In this document: in pieces, positions 52,239 through 64,000 of the stretch
How positions within the stretch are numbered: the first letter of the stretch is position 1
Layout: every line of letters starts with the position of its first letter
Source: Amanita rubescens
Lineage: Eukaryota; Basidiomycota; Agaricomycetes; Agaricales; Amanitaceae
NCBI GenBank assembly: GCA_015039365.1
Contig: WION01000014.1
Coordinates: 248,001 to 312,000 of the forward strand
Reading direction: 5' to 3'
Length of the DNA stretch: 64,000 nucleotides
Notes under the pieces: generated by a model
Database searches by the model: none
The model's input: only the letters and a program-made list of their open reading frames with translations
Told to the model about the DNA's origin: nothing
Translations under genes and position numbers: made by a program

Positions 52239-55200
52239 ATGGTCCACCGTCCTACAGATGCTCGTCTGCTGACGAACCTCCTCGCTCAGGACAAGGAACA
52301 CAGCAAACACTTTAATACTTTTCTTGAAGCTGCAAGCGCTAGCATATCTTCGCTTTCCGCTTATGCTGCCGCTTCGGCGCCGCCCACAAGCCATATCATT
52401 CTCAAGGTCTCAGGTTCTCTCGAAAGCGCAGATGATGCTCTGAGAAGGTACGCTGCCTCCATTGACGAGTGGCGGGAGCAATTGAAGGCGCTCAAAACGC
52501 TCGAGGACGAAGTGTCGAACATCTTCAGAGACAGAGAGATTCTGTACGTACTTCTCCTCGGACCTGCTTCTGCACGGCTAAAATTACTCGTCTACAGTGT
52601 TACAAAACTTCTCAAGGCTACAAAACATAGACAGAGCACGGGAAACCTGCAGCGCGCAAAGCAATTCCCTTCCTCGTCCTCTCTTGCCACCAATAAATCC
52701 GATTTTTCGTCAAGCGTGCCGGGGTATTCCAAACTCTCCCATGCACAGTCTCAATTGCAGGCATGCGAGGCGCATCTTGCTGAGAAGGAAAACGAACTCG
52801 GGATCCGGCGGTGCGTCATCATCAAAGCTGGGCTCGACGTCCGCTTTCGAGCTATGGTCGAATGCGGGTGGGCGTGGAGCGAGATTGGGAAAGAGGCCCT
52901 TGGAACGCTCGAGCAGCTCACTGCTCTGGCAGAGGAACGTAAGACATTTCAATTGTTTAATTTGTCACGCAACCCATACTAATCAAATTCGTTGGTGCTT
53001 GCGACATTTCAGAATCCAGAAGACCAAATTTGACGTCGATTAACACTGGGACAAAGTCAGGACCTTCCTCTGATTTGTCGTCCCTCAGTCCTTCTCAATC
53101 GGCTTCTCAAATCAACCTCCCCCCTCCGTTATCCGCTCCCAGGTCTATTCTAAGCACCTTTCACCCGTCGGCGTCAGAGCCAGTTTCGGTCGGTCAGCCG
53201 CTTCGATCAGAATCGCCCGGTTTTCAGCGAAGGCAACCCGATGATGCGATTTACACGAGTATGAACATCCCTCCGGCACACGCCATCGCTGACATGGATA
53301 TGCATGTGGCGGTCCTCTTGCCTTCTCCGCCTCCCAGCAACGGGAGCCACGACGTATCTCCCCTCCGTTCGGCCAGCTCTGTCAGTGTAAGGAGCCAGAA
53401 CGAACATGGCATGCCTAGGTCCCGCGTCGCGGAGGAACGACCGAACGAGATACGCAGACACATATTGTCTAGGCGTATCACTGAGGAAGAATTGGAACAA
53501 GCACGCATTTTCTCTTCGCACGACGAAAAAGAGTCCATTAGTGAAGATGGCCACGATGGTGGGAGCCTGACGGCTGTCGATAACCCTCGCTTTGTCAAAG
53601 GCAAGAAAAGCAGGCAATATAATACGGAGAAGTTGCCTTCTAAGCGAGACCGACGTAGATCGTTGTTTGGGAGTCTAAGAGGGCTTTTTGGGCATCACCG
53701 GAAGAACGCTGTTGATGAGGGACAGACTACGCATGAAGGATCGTCTGGCCTCTTTGGCGGGAAGAAGAACAAGTGGGACATGAGGACTGAAAGAAATTTG
53801 AGGAAGATGGATGCGGAGGATGAGAAGCAACTTCACAGTGTGGCTAGATTGAACTCTCCACCCAGATCAGCGGCAAAGACGAGAAGGGCAAGTGATGGGG
53901 AGGGCAATAGAGGTTCCCTGAGGTTCGTCAATGGGAATTTGGTAATGGACAAAGATACGACGGTCACCGAAAGTGATAACGAAACGCGTCGAAGAAAGTT
54001 GACCAGAGGAAGGGGAAGAAGGACTGGACCATTGTCAAGGAAGCGGAGCTCGAGTATGCCGCCTGTTTCGCCCGTCGCTTCGCCCTCTAGGAATGCGGAG
54101 GATGCAGAAGTAAAGCAGCGCCCGGTTTCTTTGACTCCTCCCGCGCAAACGAATTCTAAGCCGCCTCCGCGTGTGGGTGTGTTGTCAAGGAGTTCAAGCA
54201 TAACGAGTGCGGCGACTGCACCTGTGGTGTCGAAAACGGCTGAGAGGAAGCCATCTGCGAATCGTGTGCAGGTGGAACGTCGTGCATCACTGGGCGACAA
54301 GTCAATGGGCGGAGGAAGTGGAACAGGAAATGCAACTGGACACGTAAGGTCTGGTTCGAATGGGAGCTTGGGCGACGGACGAAAGGGCAAGTGTGGTTCT
54401 CGCTTTATGAGGTTTAAAATGTGCTTATAGGCGATTCACAGGAATCTTGCACTTCACGCCGACCACTGATGCCACTGCAAACACCTCGCTGATGAGTATC
54501 GTCGAGGATGTCGCGCGGGCGAACAGGGATGCGACGGAGAAACTGAAAGTGAAGAAGAATCTTTCTATGGCTAATCTTCTCCCGGATCAGCATGCGTCAA
54601 GCGAAAATGCAACATCGCCAGGTTCCTCTACTCTGACGCTTCGCGCTGGATCAGGGTCCGCTTCTCCACCGGGTCCTTCTGGGCCAGCGATATACATCCC
54701 AAAGGCACCCCAAAGTCTAGGGAGAAAAGAGTTAGAAGCATGGGGGAAAGAAGGCATGTTGGGGACATCGTTGAAAGGAAGTACTCAGACGGACGGGGAA
54801 GCAGGCTCTATGACAGTCTCGACCACCGCCTCTCCGGCTTCTACGCCAGAGAAGCAGAGGGAGGGGAGGACGTCACTGGGCCCGGGTGCGGGTTCCAGTC
54901 CCAGCAGGAGGCCAGCGCAGTCGCCATTGAGGAGTGCATTGAGGAATCCAAATAGCCGGAGTGCGTCGCCCGCGCCTGTGGCTGGTTCCGACCATGTCAC
55001 CAGAAATGGTTCAATCCCTGCTAGCGCAACATTGCCTACCCCTGCCGCGTCTAATGAACAAGTGGGGAGGAAGGGGCATGATACTGACGATGCAGCATCT
55101 GTGTCGTCATATGAGACGGGGAGGGAAGTACCCCTCGAGGATCCTTTTGTAGCACCCGAGTCTGGACCTGTGACGAAGGATGTCAATGTTCAAGTGGCGG

Positions 55201-55577
55201 ACAAGAAGCACGAGGCCGATGCAGAAGCTAGAATGCTCTCGCCTCCGCCCGCGTCTGTTTTATCTTCAAACAGCACTCCACAGAGGAGAAAGAGCGTTCG
55301 AGTGTCTCTCCAGCCAACATTTTCGCCATCGCCGCCTATTATTTATGATGACGACGAAACGCGCGAGAAGAATGGTATAATTCCACCAAAGGCAGTATGG
55401 AGCGCGAAGCAGCCTCGTAGCGAGAGTGGAACGAAGACCAACGGGCGGTCGAGCAAAAGGAGAAGCGAGGATGTGCCTCTGGACCTTTGGGAGTACTCGA
55501 GTGACGAAGATGAGGAGTATGCCAACGCGAAGAGGCTGTTGAGCAGGGTGTCATCGACGCCACTGAAGAAGGGGTAA
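52239..55577 (+). CDS. BAR-like helical domain protein with long disordered tail
   Basis: There are four exons, 52239-52543, 52598-52938, 53013-54390 and 54431-55577, with introns of 40-74 bases, and a product of about 1,050 residues. Residues 1-225 are helical with alternating heptads: LLAQDKEHSKHFNTFLEAA, then YAASIDEWREQLKALKTLEDEV, DREILVTKLLKATK, and a final AHLAEKENELGIRR and EQLTALAEE helix. This resembles the IVY1/BAR-type membrane-curving proteins of fungi, from memory only. The remainder is Ser/Pro/Arg-rich and low complexity, with many potential phosphorylation sites, and the last 30 residues hold an acidic WEYSSDEDEEY stretch. A role at membranes or vacuole signalling is plausible but not shown. 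The exon 3-4 junction uses a 40-base intron and keeps the frame. Confidence 0.72.
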
Positions 55578-55992
55578 TAGACTCATTTATTTATGAATCA
55601 TTCTGGATACTCTAAACACTTTCTGTAATCTCTTTTTCCATGTGGGTTTCTCTTTATTGTACCATCTTTCGTTATTTTGTAGCCATAGCTCCTATGTGGT
55701 TTCTTTACCTAAACTCCGTAAATAAATCACAATTACATAATCCTTTGATAGACATTGATTGGCTTTGGCGGCACTTCTTCAGGCTTTCTTGAAAGCGCAT
55801 CACCACAGGGTACGTACGCTCTTGCCTTGCATCCTAGACAACTTATACTCAAATACCTTTGTCGCGGGCGCGTAAAGTACGAGTGCCCTATGCTACGGAG
55901 CCGTGAGGTCTTCTGCTGACGAGTCACACTGCCAGAGAACCAAACAAAGCTACCCACATCGTATTTCTATCGTTCCCATTTTTTTAGCCGCC
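55578..55992. other. Intergenic region upstream of SUMO
   Basis: There are 415 bases between the stop of the BAR-like gene and the SUMO ATG. T-rich stretches occur in its first half. No gene is seen. Confidence 0.5.
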
Positions 55993-56627
55993 ATGTCCCA
56001 GCCCGAGGAACTTCAGGATACTCAGAGTGAGGTGAAACAGGAGGAAAATGCCCCGATTAATATTAAGGTGGGAAATGTTTCTTATCATGTTCATCGCTGG
56101 CGAATGACATTGACGTTTTTATTCCTTCTCGTGCTTGTTTTTATTCACTTGCGTGGCGGCAATGTAAAGGTGGTGAGCTCGACAGGGGACGAAGTGTACT
56201 TCAAAATCAAACGCAGCACAAAGTTGAGTAAATTGCAGGCGGCATACGCGAACAAGGTTGGAAAGGATGTTGGTAGTATTCGGTATGTACTTTTTTCTTT
56301 CGTGTTGCGGGACGTTTCCGTGTGTAGACGAGGCAAAATGCTGGACTACATTTACTCCTCTTTTTAACCCTTTTTACCTCCTTGTCTAACTCGTGTCATC
56401 TCTCAGATTTCTGTACGACGGTGCCCGGATACAAGATGATGACACGCCAGCAACGCTTGAAATGGACGATGGGGGTAAGTCCACATAAACGCCAAAGTTC
56501 TGCGGTACTGAGTCCGTACGTTAGACACCATAGATGTCATGGTTGAGCGTGAGTTCGACTTTCATGTCTGATAAAATACGCTCAAACATTCTGAACAGAG
56601 GTTGGCGGTTGTGATACACATCCGTAA
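55993..56627 (+). CDS. SMT3: SUMO (Smt3) ubiquitin-like modifier
   Basis: There are five exons: 55993-56067, 56170-56282, 56407-56474, a 24-base microexon 56525-56548, and 56599-56627. The product is about 103 residues. It has a flexible acidic N-terminus (MSQPEELQDTQSEVKQEEN), the beta-grasp fold with TGDEVYFKIKRSTKLSKL and FLYDGARIQDDDTPATLEM, and DGDTIDVMVEQVGG ending in the diglycine that is conjugated to lysines. Five residues after GG (CDTHP) would be trimmed by a Ulp protease. Choosing the acceptor at 56524 instead of 56533 restores the canonical DTIDVM residues. Intron 1 (102 bases) is divisible by three and has no stop, so its retention would insert 34 residues including a hydrophobic stretch. 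Confidence 0.93.
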
Positions 56628-58128
56628 TTTTGATATTCTACTCTTATGTTTCGATCCCCTCTAATCGCATCTCTGGTTTGCATGAGATTATTATCCTAAG
56701 TTTACGCGTCCTTCTCTTCCTTCCTAATGTCCTTCAGTTGTGCTGGCGTGTAAACTTCTTCCAGGGTTTTGGCTCGACTTGGACGAGCCACATGACACGA
56801 GGTCATGTGGTGCATGGAGTACTTTAGGTTTTTGGGTGAAGCTTACACGCTTCTCACACTAAGTATGGCGTTTTCGATGAACTAACCCAGTGACTTGCTC
56901 AAGCGCTCATCTCTGGCCAACACGATTGCCCAGAGAAGCGCTTACAAACCAGGGATCTAGGCTGGAAAAGGATACGTCGCATAGTCTTATTGCCATTCGG
57001 CATGCACCCCAAACTTTGAGGCACAAGACCGCCAGCAAACTGACTAACGTCTAACAGGGTTCTTTTTGTGTAAGCAGGTTCCGAGCAATTTCATAACCGT
57101 CGCCGATATTCGGACTTGTGGCCCATGGCCAAATGGAATTGTTTCCAATAACGTTAACTGTTACGTTTTCCAGGTTTCTGGAATGGCTAGATTTCCGCTG
57201 CGTTGGCTTTGCTCCTAGATGACGCAGTCAATCGTCCTGACATTTCAAATAATTCCAGATACGACCGCCTTAGTGCTGGTGTTGTTCCGCTCCATGGATC
57301 GTGGCATCCGAAAACCATGCTATCGAAAGGAAAATAAGATCGGACGAGCGAGGTTTGCAATCTCGTCAGTGCATTATCAGCATGACTGTATCAGTAACCG
57401 TTCATCTGTCTCACCTTTTTGAATTGTCCTGGTAACAAACTGCCCTAGTTTGTGCATGGGTAAGAACTTAAAGGTTTATATATGGTTCATTGTATGGCCT
57501 CATCAATGTCTGGAAAATACAGCAGGTACCATTGATCTCCTGTCAGGAGTGAAATAACCGAGGTGCTTCTGTCCCAAATGGCCTTCCGCTATTTTACCTA
57601 TCCGATAGTGCACCCTCGCAGATTATCAGATAAACCGTGTAGGACCATGACAATTTTGGATAGGGGCCTTGATAATCCTGCCATATTTTTGCACATTGGG
57701 TCCAGTTATTCCTGCCACGAGAAAGGGCATGCGAAAGGAAAGTGCATCTCATGGCGTTCATTTTCTTCCCGCGATTATGGTACCTCCATCTGCGGTTCAC
57801 GTGTACACCTGCCCAGTAGATTACGCATGGTTATATGTCAATGGATAGATTTGACGTGATCTGCGACGTGTGGTTGTGATAGCCAGATCATTCCTCAGCG
57901 ATAGCAGCGGCATTGTATCTGGTCATCGAGGTAGTAAAAGTTGGCGACTTAAGCTGAAATGGTGGTCCCCTAAACCTCCCGCCTACAAGATATGACAACC
58001 TCAATCCACTTGCTCAAAAATATTGTTACTTTGAATATGGATCTCCGTACAAAAGTGAAGGTCATCATGGTGTCAACAACAAACAGCAACAATAGGGGCT
58101 GCGTGACCAGAATGATTAGCCGATTTCA
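56628..58128. other. Gene-free region between SUMO and the AlkB-like gene
   Basis: About 1.5 kb. Open frames are short; nothing recognisable is seen. A local inverted pair, GCCACATGAC and GTCATGTGGT, lies near 56788-56812. Confidence 0.5.
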
Positions 58129-59157
58129 ATGTCTACCGAGCATACCGCCAACGCTAAAGTCAAAGCCAACAAAAAACCTCCAGAGCTCGGAGTAGGTGAT
58201 ATACTAGGCGCGGGAGATTCGCATCTCGTCGCGGATGTTCTATCGCCGGACTTGTCGGATGTAGCCTTTGAGAGATTGAAAGAAGAGGTGAAATGGAGTA
58301 CAATGTTCCATCGTGGTGGGGAGGTTCCACGACTTGTGGCCGTTGAAGGCGAGGTCGCAAACGATGGCTGGTAAGCTACTCACCATCCACTCTTCCAGCG
58401 ATGCTCATTCTCCATTTAGTTACCCAATCTACAGACATCCTGCGGATGAATCACCTCCTCTATTGCCATTCTCTCCAACAGTCTCACTGATTCGCAAGGC
58501 TGTCCAGGATGTTAGTGCTAAACTTGGAATCTGCGTCCTTTCTTTGACTTATTTCTGCATTCACAGATTCTCAAGCATCCCTGTCAATCACGTTCTTATC
58601 CAGCACTATCGCTCAGGGAAAGGACTACATTTCTGAGCATTCTGATAAGACGATCGATGTAGTCCGCGGGACGAACATCGTCAATGTCAGCATCGGCGCG
58701 CAACGTGTTATGACTCTACGAACAAAAAGGGATAGACCTGCGCCAGGAGCAAGAGAAGCTCGGCGAATCCGCGGCGCCGCGAAACGCCCAACGCGTCCCG
58801 CTCCCTCACAACTCCATGTTCGTTATGGGCCCCAGAACAAATGCGGAGTGGCTCCACGCAATTAACCATGACAACCGACCGTTTCAGACCAAGTCTGAGG
58901 CCGAGCAGTTCAACAATGGGGAAAGAATCAGCTTGACGTTCCGCTTGATTGGCACATTCTTGACGGAGGATGGCAAGATGATTTACGGTCAGGGCGCCAC
59001 AGGGAAAACAAGAGAAGAGGCAAAACCGGTTATCATTGGGACGACGGAGGCAGAGAAGCTGATTCAGGCTTTCGGTGAAGAAAACCAACGAAGCGATTTC
59101 GACTGGGATGCGAGTTATGGGATGGGTTACGATGTCCTTCATTTCAACCCCCAATAA
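58129..59157 (+). pseudogene. AlkB-like 2OG-Fe(II) dioxygenase with frame breaks
   Basis: Landmarks of an AlkB-type repair or demethylase enzyme appear in order: an N-terminal GAGDSHLVADVLSPDL and VKWSTMFHRGGEVPRLVAVEG; then VNHVLIQHYRSGK; the iron-binding HSD in YISEHSDKT; RGTNIVNVSIGAQRVMTLRTK; the third ligand His in WLHAINHD; and the 2OG-binding Arg in GERISLTFR. The first exon (58129-58376) and two introns are normal. From the third exon on, the frame changes three times: at CCC 58579-58581, AAA 58619-58621 and AAAAA 58724-58728, each as if one base were extra. The tail is again open to TAA 59155-59157. Three single-base changes at short runs within 150 bases point to a decaying gene or to local sequence error. 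Domain identity is secure; functionality is doubtful. Confidence 0.8.
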
Positions 59158-59582
59158 TTGACACTGGTCAAAGTGTGTGGTATAGCAGGGACTTTGTGTA
59201 TATATCAAACGATAATCCACTTATTATTATTTAATGGCTGAACGCCGTCTACTAGCAAAAAAAAACGTTGATATTCAAATGACCACTGCGTAAATGACAT
59301 GTTACAAGATTGTTGACGCGTTCTACACTGAATGTGATTAAAGGTACGGAGGTAGCGCGTGGAAGTATGTGCAAGAACAGATGCAAGAAAACTAAGGCCC
59401 GTAATAAAAAAAACGAAACAAATGATAATGCCGTCTATTGTAGTGTGAAGTTCAGTATAAATCATCGTGAAAAACCTTGCAACGCGTAAATCAAACCTGA
59501 GATTGCTTTGCCGGTTGGTTAAACTTCCTGACGAAGCCACTTGCCGACGAAATGCAGAAAAAGAAACATAACTTCATTTAAA
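59158..59582. other. Intergenic region between convergent genes
   Basis: About 425 bases lie between the AlkB-like stop and the stop of the membrane protein on the other strand. It is AT-rich with a run of nine A near 59258. No gene is seen. Confidence 0.5.
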
Positions 59583-62500
59583 TTAGCGCGATCTGGAACC
59601 GCCAGCGCTGAACATGCTCGGCTCGGTCGTCGATCCTTCCGCCGCCGCCGTGCCGCGCATGTCGGGTTGGCTGCTGGACGAAGGGACTCCGCCAGCTGCT
59701 GTCGCGGCCGTGCGGTACGTCCGAGGTCGCATTGGGGACAAGGCAGCGGGGACAGGCCGGGTTGACGGAGTCGGGCGCCGAGAAGATCTAGAGCGCGAAG
59801 ATGATGATGAATTATCAGGTGTCACTCGATGGGTTTCGCCCAACCCAGAAGATGCCCGCGATCGTTGTCCAGCCGCTGGTGTTTGTTCGTCCTCCTGTTC
59901 TCCTTCTTCCTCCACTGTTGGACCCTCTCCAACTTGCTGCAACCGCGTTCGATGAGGGAACGGTTGCCCAAACGTGTAATTCTCGTTGCTGCTACTCATC
60001 GCACTCGTACTTCCACTTCCGCTCCTAGAATGGGTGCGACCATCCGAATAATAGGAAATATCTGCATGTTGTTGCTGCGCATCGTATAATCCCGAAATTC
60101 GTGCGTCATATTCAAGACGATCGTCAACTTCGTTGTCGTGAACATCTGGTTCGTCATTATCATCACTCGTGTGATGACGAAGGGGACTTTGAGGCAATCT
60201 GATAGTGTCCCCCACAATACTTCCTTCCTGTTCGTGTTCACCTTCGTCTAACCTAGCCATCATAGAGTTCGTCCTCGAGCGATTGATCACGTTCTGCACG
60301 AGTTCAATAGATGAGTGTGATGCTGCCCCAATCCCTTGCATCAGTGAATGTGCGCGTGAGCGTACATATGCAGATGTAGAAGACGTCCTTGTTCTTGGCA
60401 AGCTTGCCCGTGGCCTAGAGGGCGATCGTGATCTGCCTACGCCAGCCCCTACCACGCTTACGTTCGCACTTCCGAAAGAGGAATGGAACGACCGTGCCGA
60501 CGAGAGTGGATGACCGGATGATACGTCAGAAGACGATGCACTGGACTGGGATTGGGTCCGTGAGCCAGGAGTACTTCCACGAACGCCGCCAATCACGTTT
60601 GCGATAAAGGACGTTCGAGGGCTTCGTGCAGAATGAGCAGGCACAGGCGATAGCAGGCCTATGCTATCATCTTCGGAGTGGGAGGACGCTATTGACTGGT
60701 TATCGTCCACCACATGGTGCCCCTGGTCGTCATAGGCAGGCATCATGATCGGTATAGACCCTTGGGCACGGGGGAATAGAACTGGATGCACGATAGTTGA
60801 AGAAGTAGCAGGTGTAATGGGAGGTGCAGTGTCAGGTCGCCTCCGCGTTCTACTCCGTCCTTCGGCTTGCTGAGGATGTCGTGGTGGCATAGGTATGCTG
60901 CTCCTGCCGCTCTCGTCTGAGCTACTTGTGGGTTGACTACGCGCTTGTGAACTGGTATCGTCGTCAGAACGCGCCACCCCGGAATCCGTAGTGTCGCCTG
61001 CTGCGTCTTCAGTAGAACCGGAAGTTCCAGCTGTGGCGGGTTCAGACTCGGTTCTAGCACGTAGAGGAGCTCTGGCATTTCCACCGGGAGGCTGCCTGAA
61101 CTGGAATGGGTACCTCGAAGAGACAGGTTGGCCAAAGCTCGAAAGCGATCCAGACTCTCTTGGCTTGTCAGATGACGAACTAGGATTTTCCGTAGCCTCC
61201 ACATCATCCGTCGATCCACTCGTCGCCGCACTGCTTGGGCTCTGATCATCTTTACCGGAAGCCGAATCAGGGAATGGTACCATCCTATCAGCGGACGAGA
61301 TCTGCGCTCCACTCATTGTGAAAGGATATGGCTCAGCGAGCTGCTGCCTCTCCTTAGATGACCTCTTCATAACTTTTGGCAAGCCGCTGTCCGAAGTGAC
61401 AGGGTCTTTGGGATCTTCAAACAAGTCACCAGAAAGAACACTGCGCCGTGCAGGCTGGGGGGCAGAAGGGAAACCAATTGCAGCCATGACCTGCGCGACA
61501 CCATCTTCCTCCACGTCTCCACCCTTTTTCTCGATCCATATCGCCGGTCTGTCTATCGTCAAACAAAACTCGTAGGCATCCAGGATCCTCATCCGCGTAC
61601 ATTGGCGCCAAGACCAAGCAAGAGTTGACCCCAAGTCTTCAGAACCAGCATCACCATAGAGATAGCTGTACCGCTTCTTCACATTTTCGTCCTCTTCCCA
61701 TCGATGTCGTGGCCCGCACAACCCGGCACAGCCTTGTCCACTAAGGAACCACAGACCTATCCTGCAGAAGGCGTCAGAATACTTCCGTCGCAATTGAAAT
61801 TTGAGATTTACCAGCTGCACAGCAGTACCAATATACGCCAAGCCGTCCAAGCGCCGTTAGTAATAAGTACACCCTTTGCATAACCAGACAAGGAACTGTT
61901 CCGATCAAAGAACGTCGGGTCCCTCAGCATCGGGATATTCGTGTTGTCCAGTAGAATAGCGGGCAGCGGGCTACCGTACGAGAACAGTAATGACATTGAT
62001 AGAGCCGCGCGAGGCAGTAACAGTAGCACCGTAGGCAAGTTTTGAGAGTAAAAGAAGAATGTTTCTGCTAGGCCATCACGAAGGCTTCCTCGTTTGCTCG
62101 TAAATGCACCAATGCGAAGGTGTTGCATGAAACAAAAATTGGTGTAAGAGGACATACAGACCAAGTTGAACCCGGATGATGAGAGATACAGGGGCATGAT
62201 AGCAGGGCGTTCTACCGACGTTGTCAGGGACTTGAAGGTAAAATTAAGGTACGACCACTTACTGATACGCCACCGACGGACGAAGGAGTAGATGATTTCA
62301 TACAGAAGAGTAATAATTAATATCCATACGAGCCAACATGCGATGTAGGCAGCTGCGCCGAGAGCCCAGTTCCGACCTGATCCAGGAACACCAGGGGCCA
62401 CGGGATTAGGATATTTAGAGACCCTACCCAAAAGTTAGCCAACCATGGCCACAGAAACTTGAAAGGCTGAATAACTCACTGCACAAAAATATATACAGCA

Positions 62501-63306
62501 TTCAAGTCAAAAAACGTTTGAAGGGGAACATTTGCAAAGACCAGTAGCGGATAGAGATAAAAATAGATACGCGCAAGTTTTGACGGCGATCGGAAGATCT
62601 GGAGATGGAGTCCGCGCGCGTTAAACCTCGGATGAGGAGAGTTGGAGGACGCAGCGGTCTGCGCCGCTGCTGATATCCCTGCACCTCCTGCTCTGGTCAA
62701 CACTCCCATTTCGGGGAGGACACCTGCATGTCCGGAAGAAGGTGTGGCAAAGTTATCTGGGTAAATGTGCCTGTGTGATTGACCTGAGGGAATGCGTTTC
62801 CCTCCATCAACGGCGCCTCCGCCACTGAGCGAATCCTGGAGACTGACGATCCGGACAGAACGTGGCGTGGGTTTTCGACCACCAAAGAAAGGTACGGAAG
62901 ACGAACCCTCCGCACCGGTGTCGGTTAGGTCTGCGTCGCGCAATTCACGGTTGCGAATGATACCGAACTCTTGTTCAAAGTCCGGTAACCCCATCGACGA
63001 TTGGAATGTCGATCCTGGGGGCGGAGGCGGGGGACGCTTGGGTAACCAAGACGGATAACCTTCGGATTCTCTAGACATGCGCGGATGGGGAGATGGAGAG
63101 TTGTCGTCGTGGACTGCTCTTGGTGATTGCGATGGGTTAGAAGGGGAGCTAGCAGAGGGGTTGCCATCCTTGTTCGTGCTATTATTATGGCTGTTGTTCG
63201 GGCTAGCAACATTGTTGGAGGCGTCGCCAGTATCAACGGTCTCGTCGTCTGGAGCAGCAGGCTGCTCTGGGGAGTGTTGTCGTGATTTCCGGAAATAGGA
63301 GAACAT
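59583..63306 (-). CDS. Large multipass membrane protein with disordered tails
   Basis: The ATG is at 63306 (MFSYFRKSRQHSPEQ) and the stop at 59583-59585. There are about four exons, with introns near 62478-62420, 62262-62212 and 61811-61760. The N-terminal 245 residues are Ser/Pro/Asn-rich with a polyproline run (KRPPPPPPGSTF). They are followed by about six hydrophobic segments: IYFYLYPLLVFANVPLQTFF, AAAYIACWLVWILIITLLYEI, LYLSSSGFNLVCM, FFFYSQNLPTVLLLLPRAAL, YAKGVLITNGAWTAWRILVL, and GLWFLSGQG. A Cys-rich loop, GQGCAGLCGPRHRWEE, comes next. The last 600 residues are low complexity and rich in Ser, Arg and Gly. It belongs to an uncharacterised family widespread in Agaricomycetes, to my knowledge. 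Its transport or signalling role is unknown. Confidence 0.8.
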
Positions 63307-63866
63307 AGAATAGTATAGTTTATAGGATAATGAAGCTGTTTTTTTTCTTTTAGTGGGAACAGTGAGAGGCCAGCTGCATAAAGGAGCAGACACAGTCCAG
63401 GACACGCGTAGGGAGCGCTAGAGCAGGGGATGGCTTTAGGGGTAGCGCAAGCAGGCGTATAAGCAGCAGCCTCGTGTTCGGAGTGATAGACGGCACGACC
63501 TGCCTCGTGTTCTGCGCGTCGAGCAAAGGAAAAAAAAAACACAACGCAAGAATCCCACAGGGCCGTGCCTGATTTCGAACCTTTCCCCTTTCAGTCACCA
63601 CTTCATTCCACCAATCACACTCCGTCTCCAAATCTAATCTTAAGTTGCTCATTCACCTCATCATCATCCTCACTGCAGATCTCCATCAGCCAAGCTTTGG
63701 AATCAGTCACAACACCTACGTGTCCATTCCCACCACTGTCCGGAATACCTCATGCACCTCCTCATCCGCGCACACGTAGTGAAAGCGTAACCGAGGCGAT
63801 TCAGGATACAAAAACCCCATTTTATTCTTTCGCGGAAAGTATCCAATCCTCCACGAGTTGGATGTG
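63307..63866. other. Upstream region of the membrane protein gene
   Basis: About 560 bases contain a run of nine A (63530), two Pro/Ser-rich plus-strand frames, and likely the divergent promoters of this gene and of whatever lies beyond the window edge. No gene is supported. Confidence 0.4.
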
Positions 63867-64000
63867 ATGCGGTCCCGTACAACTCCTTCTCCTCGCGGAT
63901 TCAGGCAAAGCAGAGGCCTAAGGGGTATCTTCCAGCATCGTCCATCCCCCACCCAGCGTCTTCCGATGCTAAAATCCGATCGCTTGTCCCTCAATTCATA
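63867..64000 (+). CDS. Possible start of a gene running off the window
   Basis: An ATG at 63867 opens a frame (MRSRTTPSPRGFRQSRGL) that stays open to the last base. It is basic and Ser/Pro-rich, with no recognisable domain, and only 44 codons are visible. It could be the N-terminus of a real protein or chance. Confidence 0.25.
   Translation, partial: MRSRTTPSPRGFRQSRGLRGIFQHRPSPTQRLPMLKSDRLSLNS

Noticed and set aside
59829..60513. Plus-strand frames opposite the membrane protein
   Set aside because: They are shadows of the Ser/Arg-rich 3' exon on the minus strand.
1..64000. tRNA, rRNA genes and CRISPR arrays
   Set aside because: I looked for tRNA B-box-like GGTTCGAATC words and regular spaced repeats; none was convincing, and the repeats seen are minisatellites.

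Overview
The window is fungal nuclear DNA, almost certainly from a filamentous basidiomycete (Agaricomycetes). Most coding genes are cut by many short GT-AG introns of about 40-100 bases. The gene families are typical of that group: etherase-like glutathione transferases, an mpaB-like ER oxygenase, a wax-synthase-domain fragment, an SFP1-type zinc-finger factor and multipass membrane proteins with long disordered tails. A Cantharellales (Ceratobasidiaceae-like) origin is possible, but that is only an impression. All exon joins were made by eye from splice signals and reading frames.

Layout. (1) 1-8.9 kb: four related multi-exon genes for helical, coiled-coil-rich proteins, alternating in strand (+,-,+,-). 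(2) 8.9-16.9 kb: an accessory metabolic block with a wax-synthase-like remnant, an mpaB-like oxygenase, a GST, a decayed GST copy, an alpha/beta hydrolase and a DenD-like epimerase. (3) 17.2-18.9 kb: a minisatellite. (4) 18.9-40.8 kb: gene-poor DNA holding a nested retrotransposon. A Ty1/copia element (22851-39430, target duplication ATCAG) carries a Ty3/gypsy chromovirus (23174-31612, minus strand, target duplication GGTAG) inside its 5' LTR. (5) 40.8-42.1 kb: a second array of the same minisatellite family, in opposite orientation. (6) 42.5-44.9 kb: a class II aldolase and another GST, divergently transcribed. (7) 44.9-49.2 kb: no gene seen. (8) 49.2-64 kb: conserved genes, namely an SFP1-like factor, a BAR-like/disordered protein, SUMO, an AlkB-like dioxygenase with broken frames, and a large multipass membrane protein.

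The most unusual signal is in the two nested retrotransposons. Each has a long open frame immediately before gag that contains no ATG in any frame. Each frame begins near a near-cognate codon in good initiation context: ATT in ACCATTG for the gypsy element, CTG in AAACTGG for the copia element. In the gypsy element the frame runs straight into Gag, so an N-terminally extended Gag is possible. In the copia element it ends one base before the gag ATG and would encode a roughly 180-residue protein with a hydrophobic C-terminal tail. The gypsy element also has a canonical -1 frameshift heptamer at the gag stop and a third, 736-residue ORF with a Gag-like zinc motif. Its LTRs are nearly identical, yet its reverse transcriptase has YIDN instead of YxDD. 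The copia element has identical LTRs by eye but several frame breaks in pol. Both look young yet non-autonomous.
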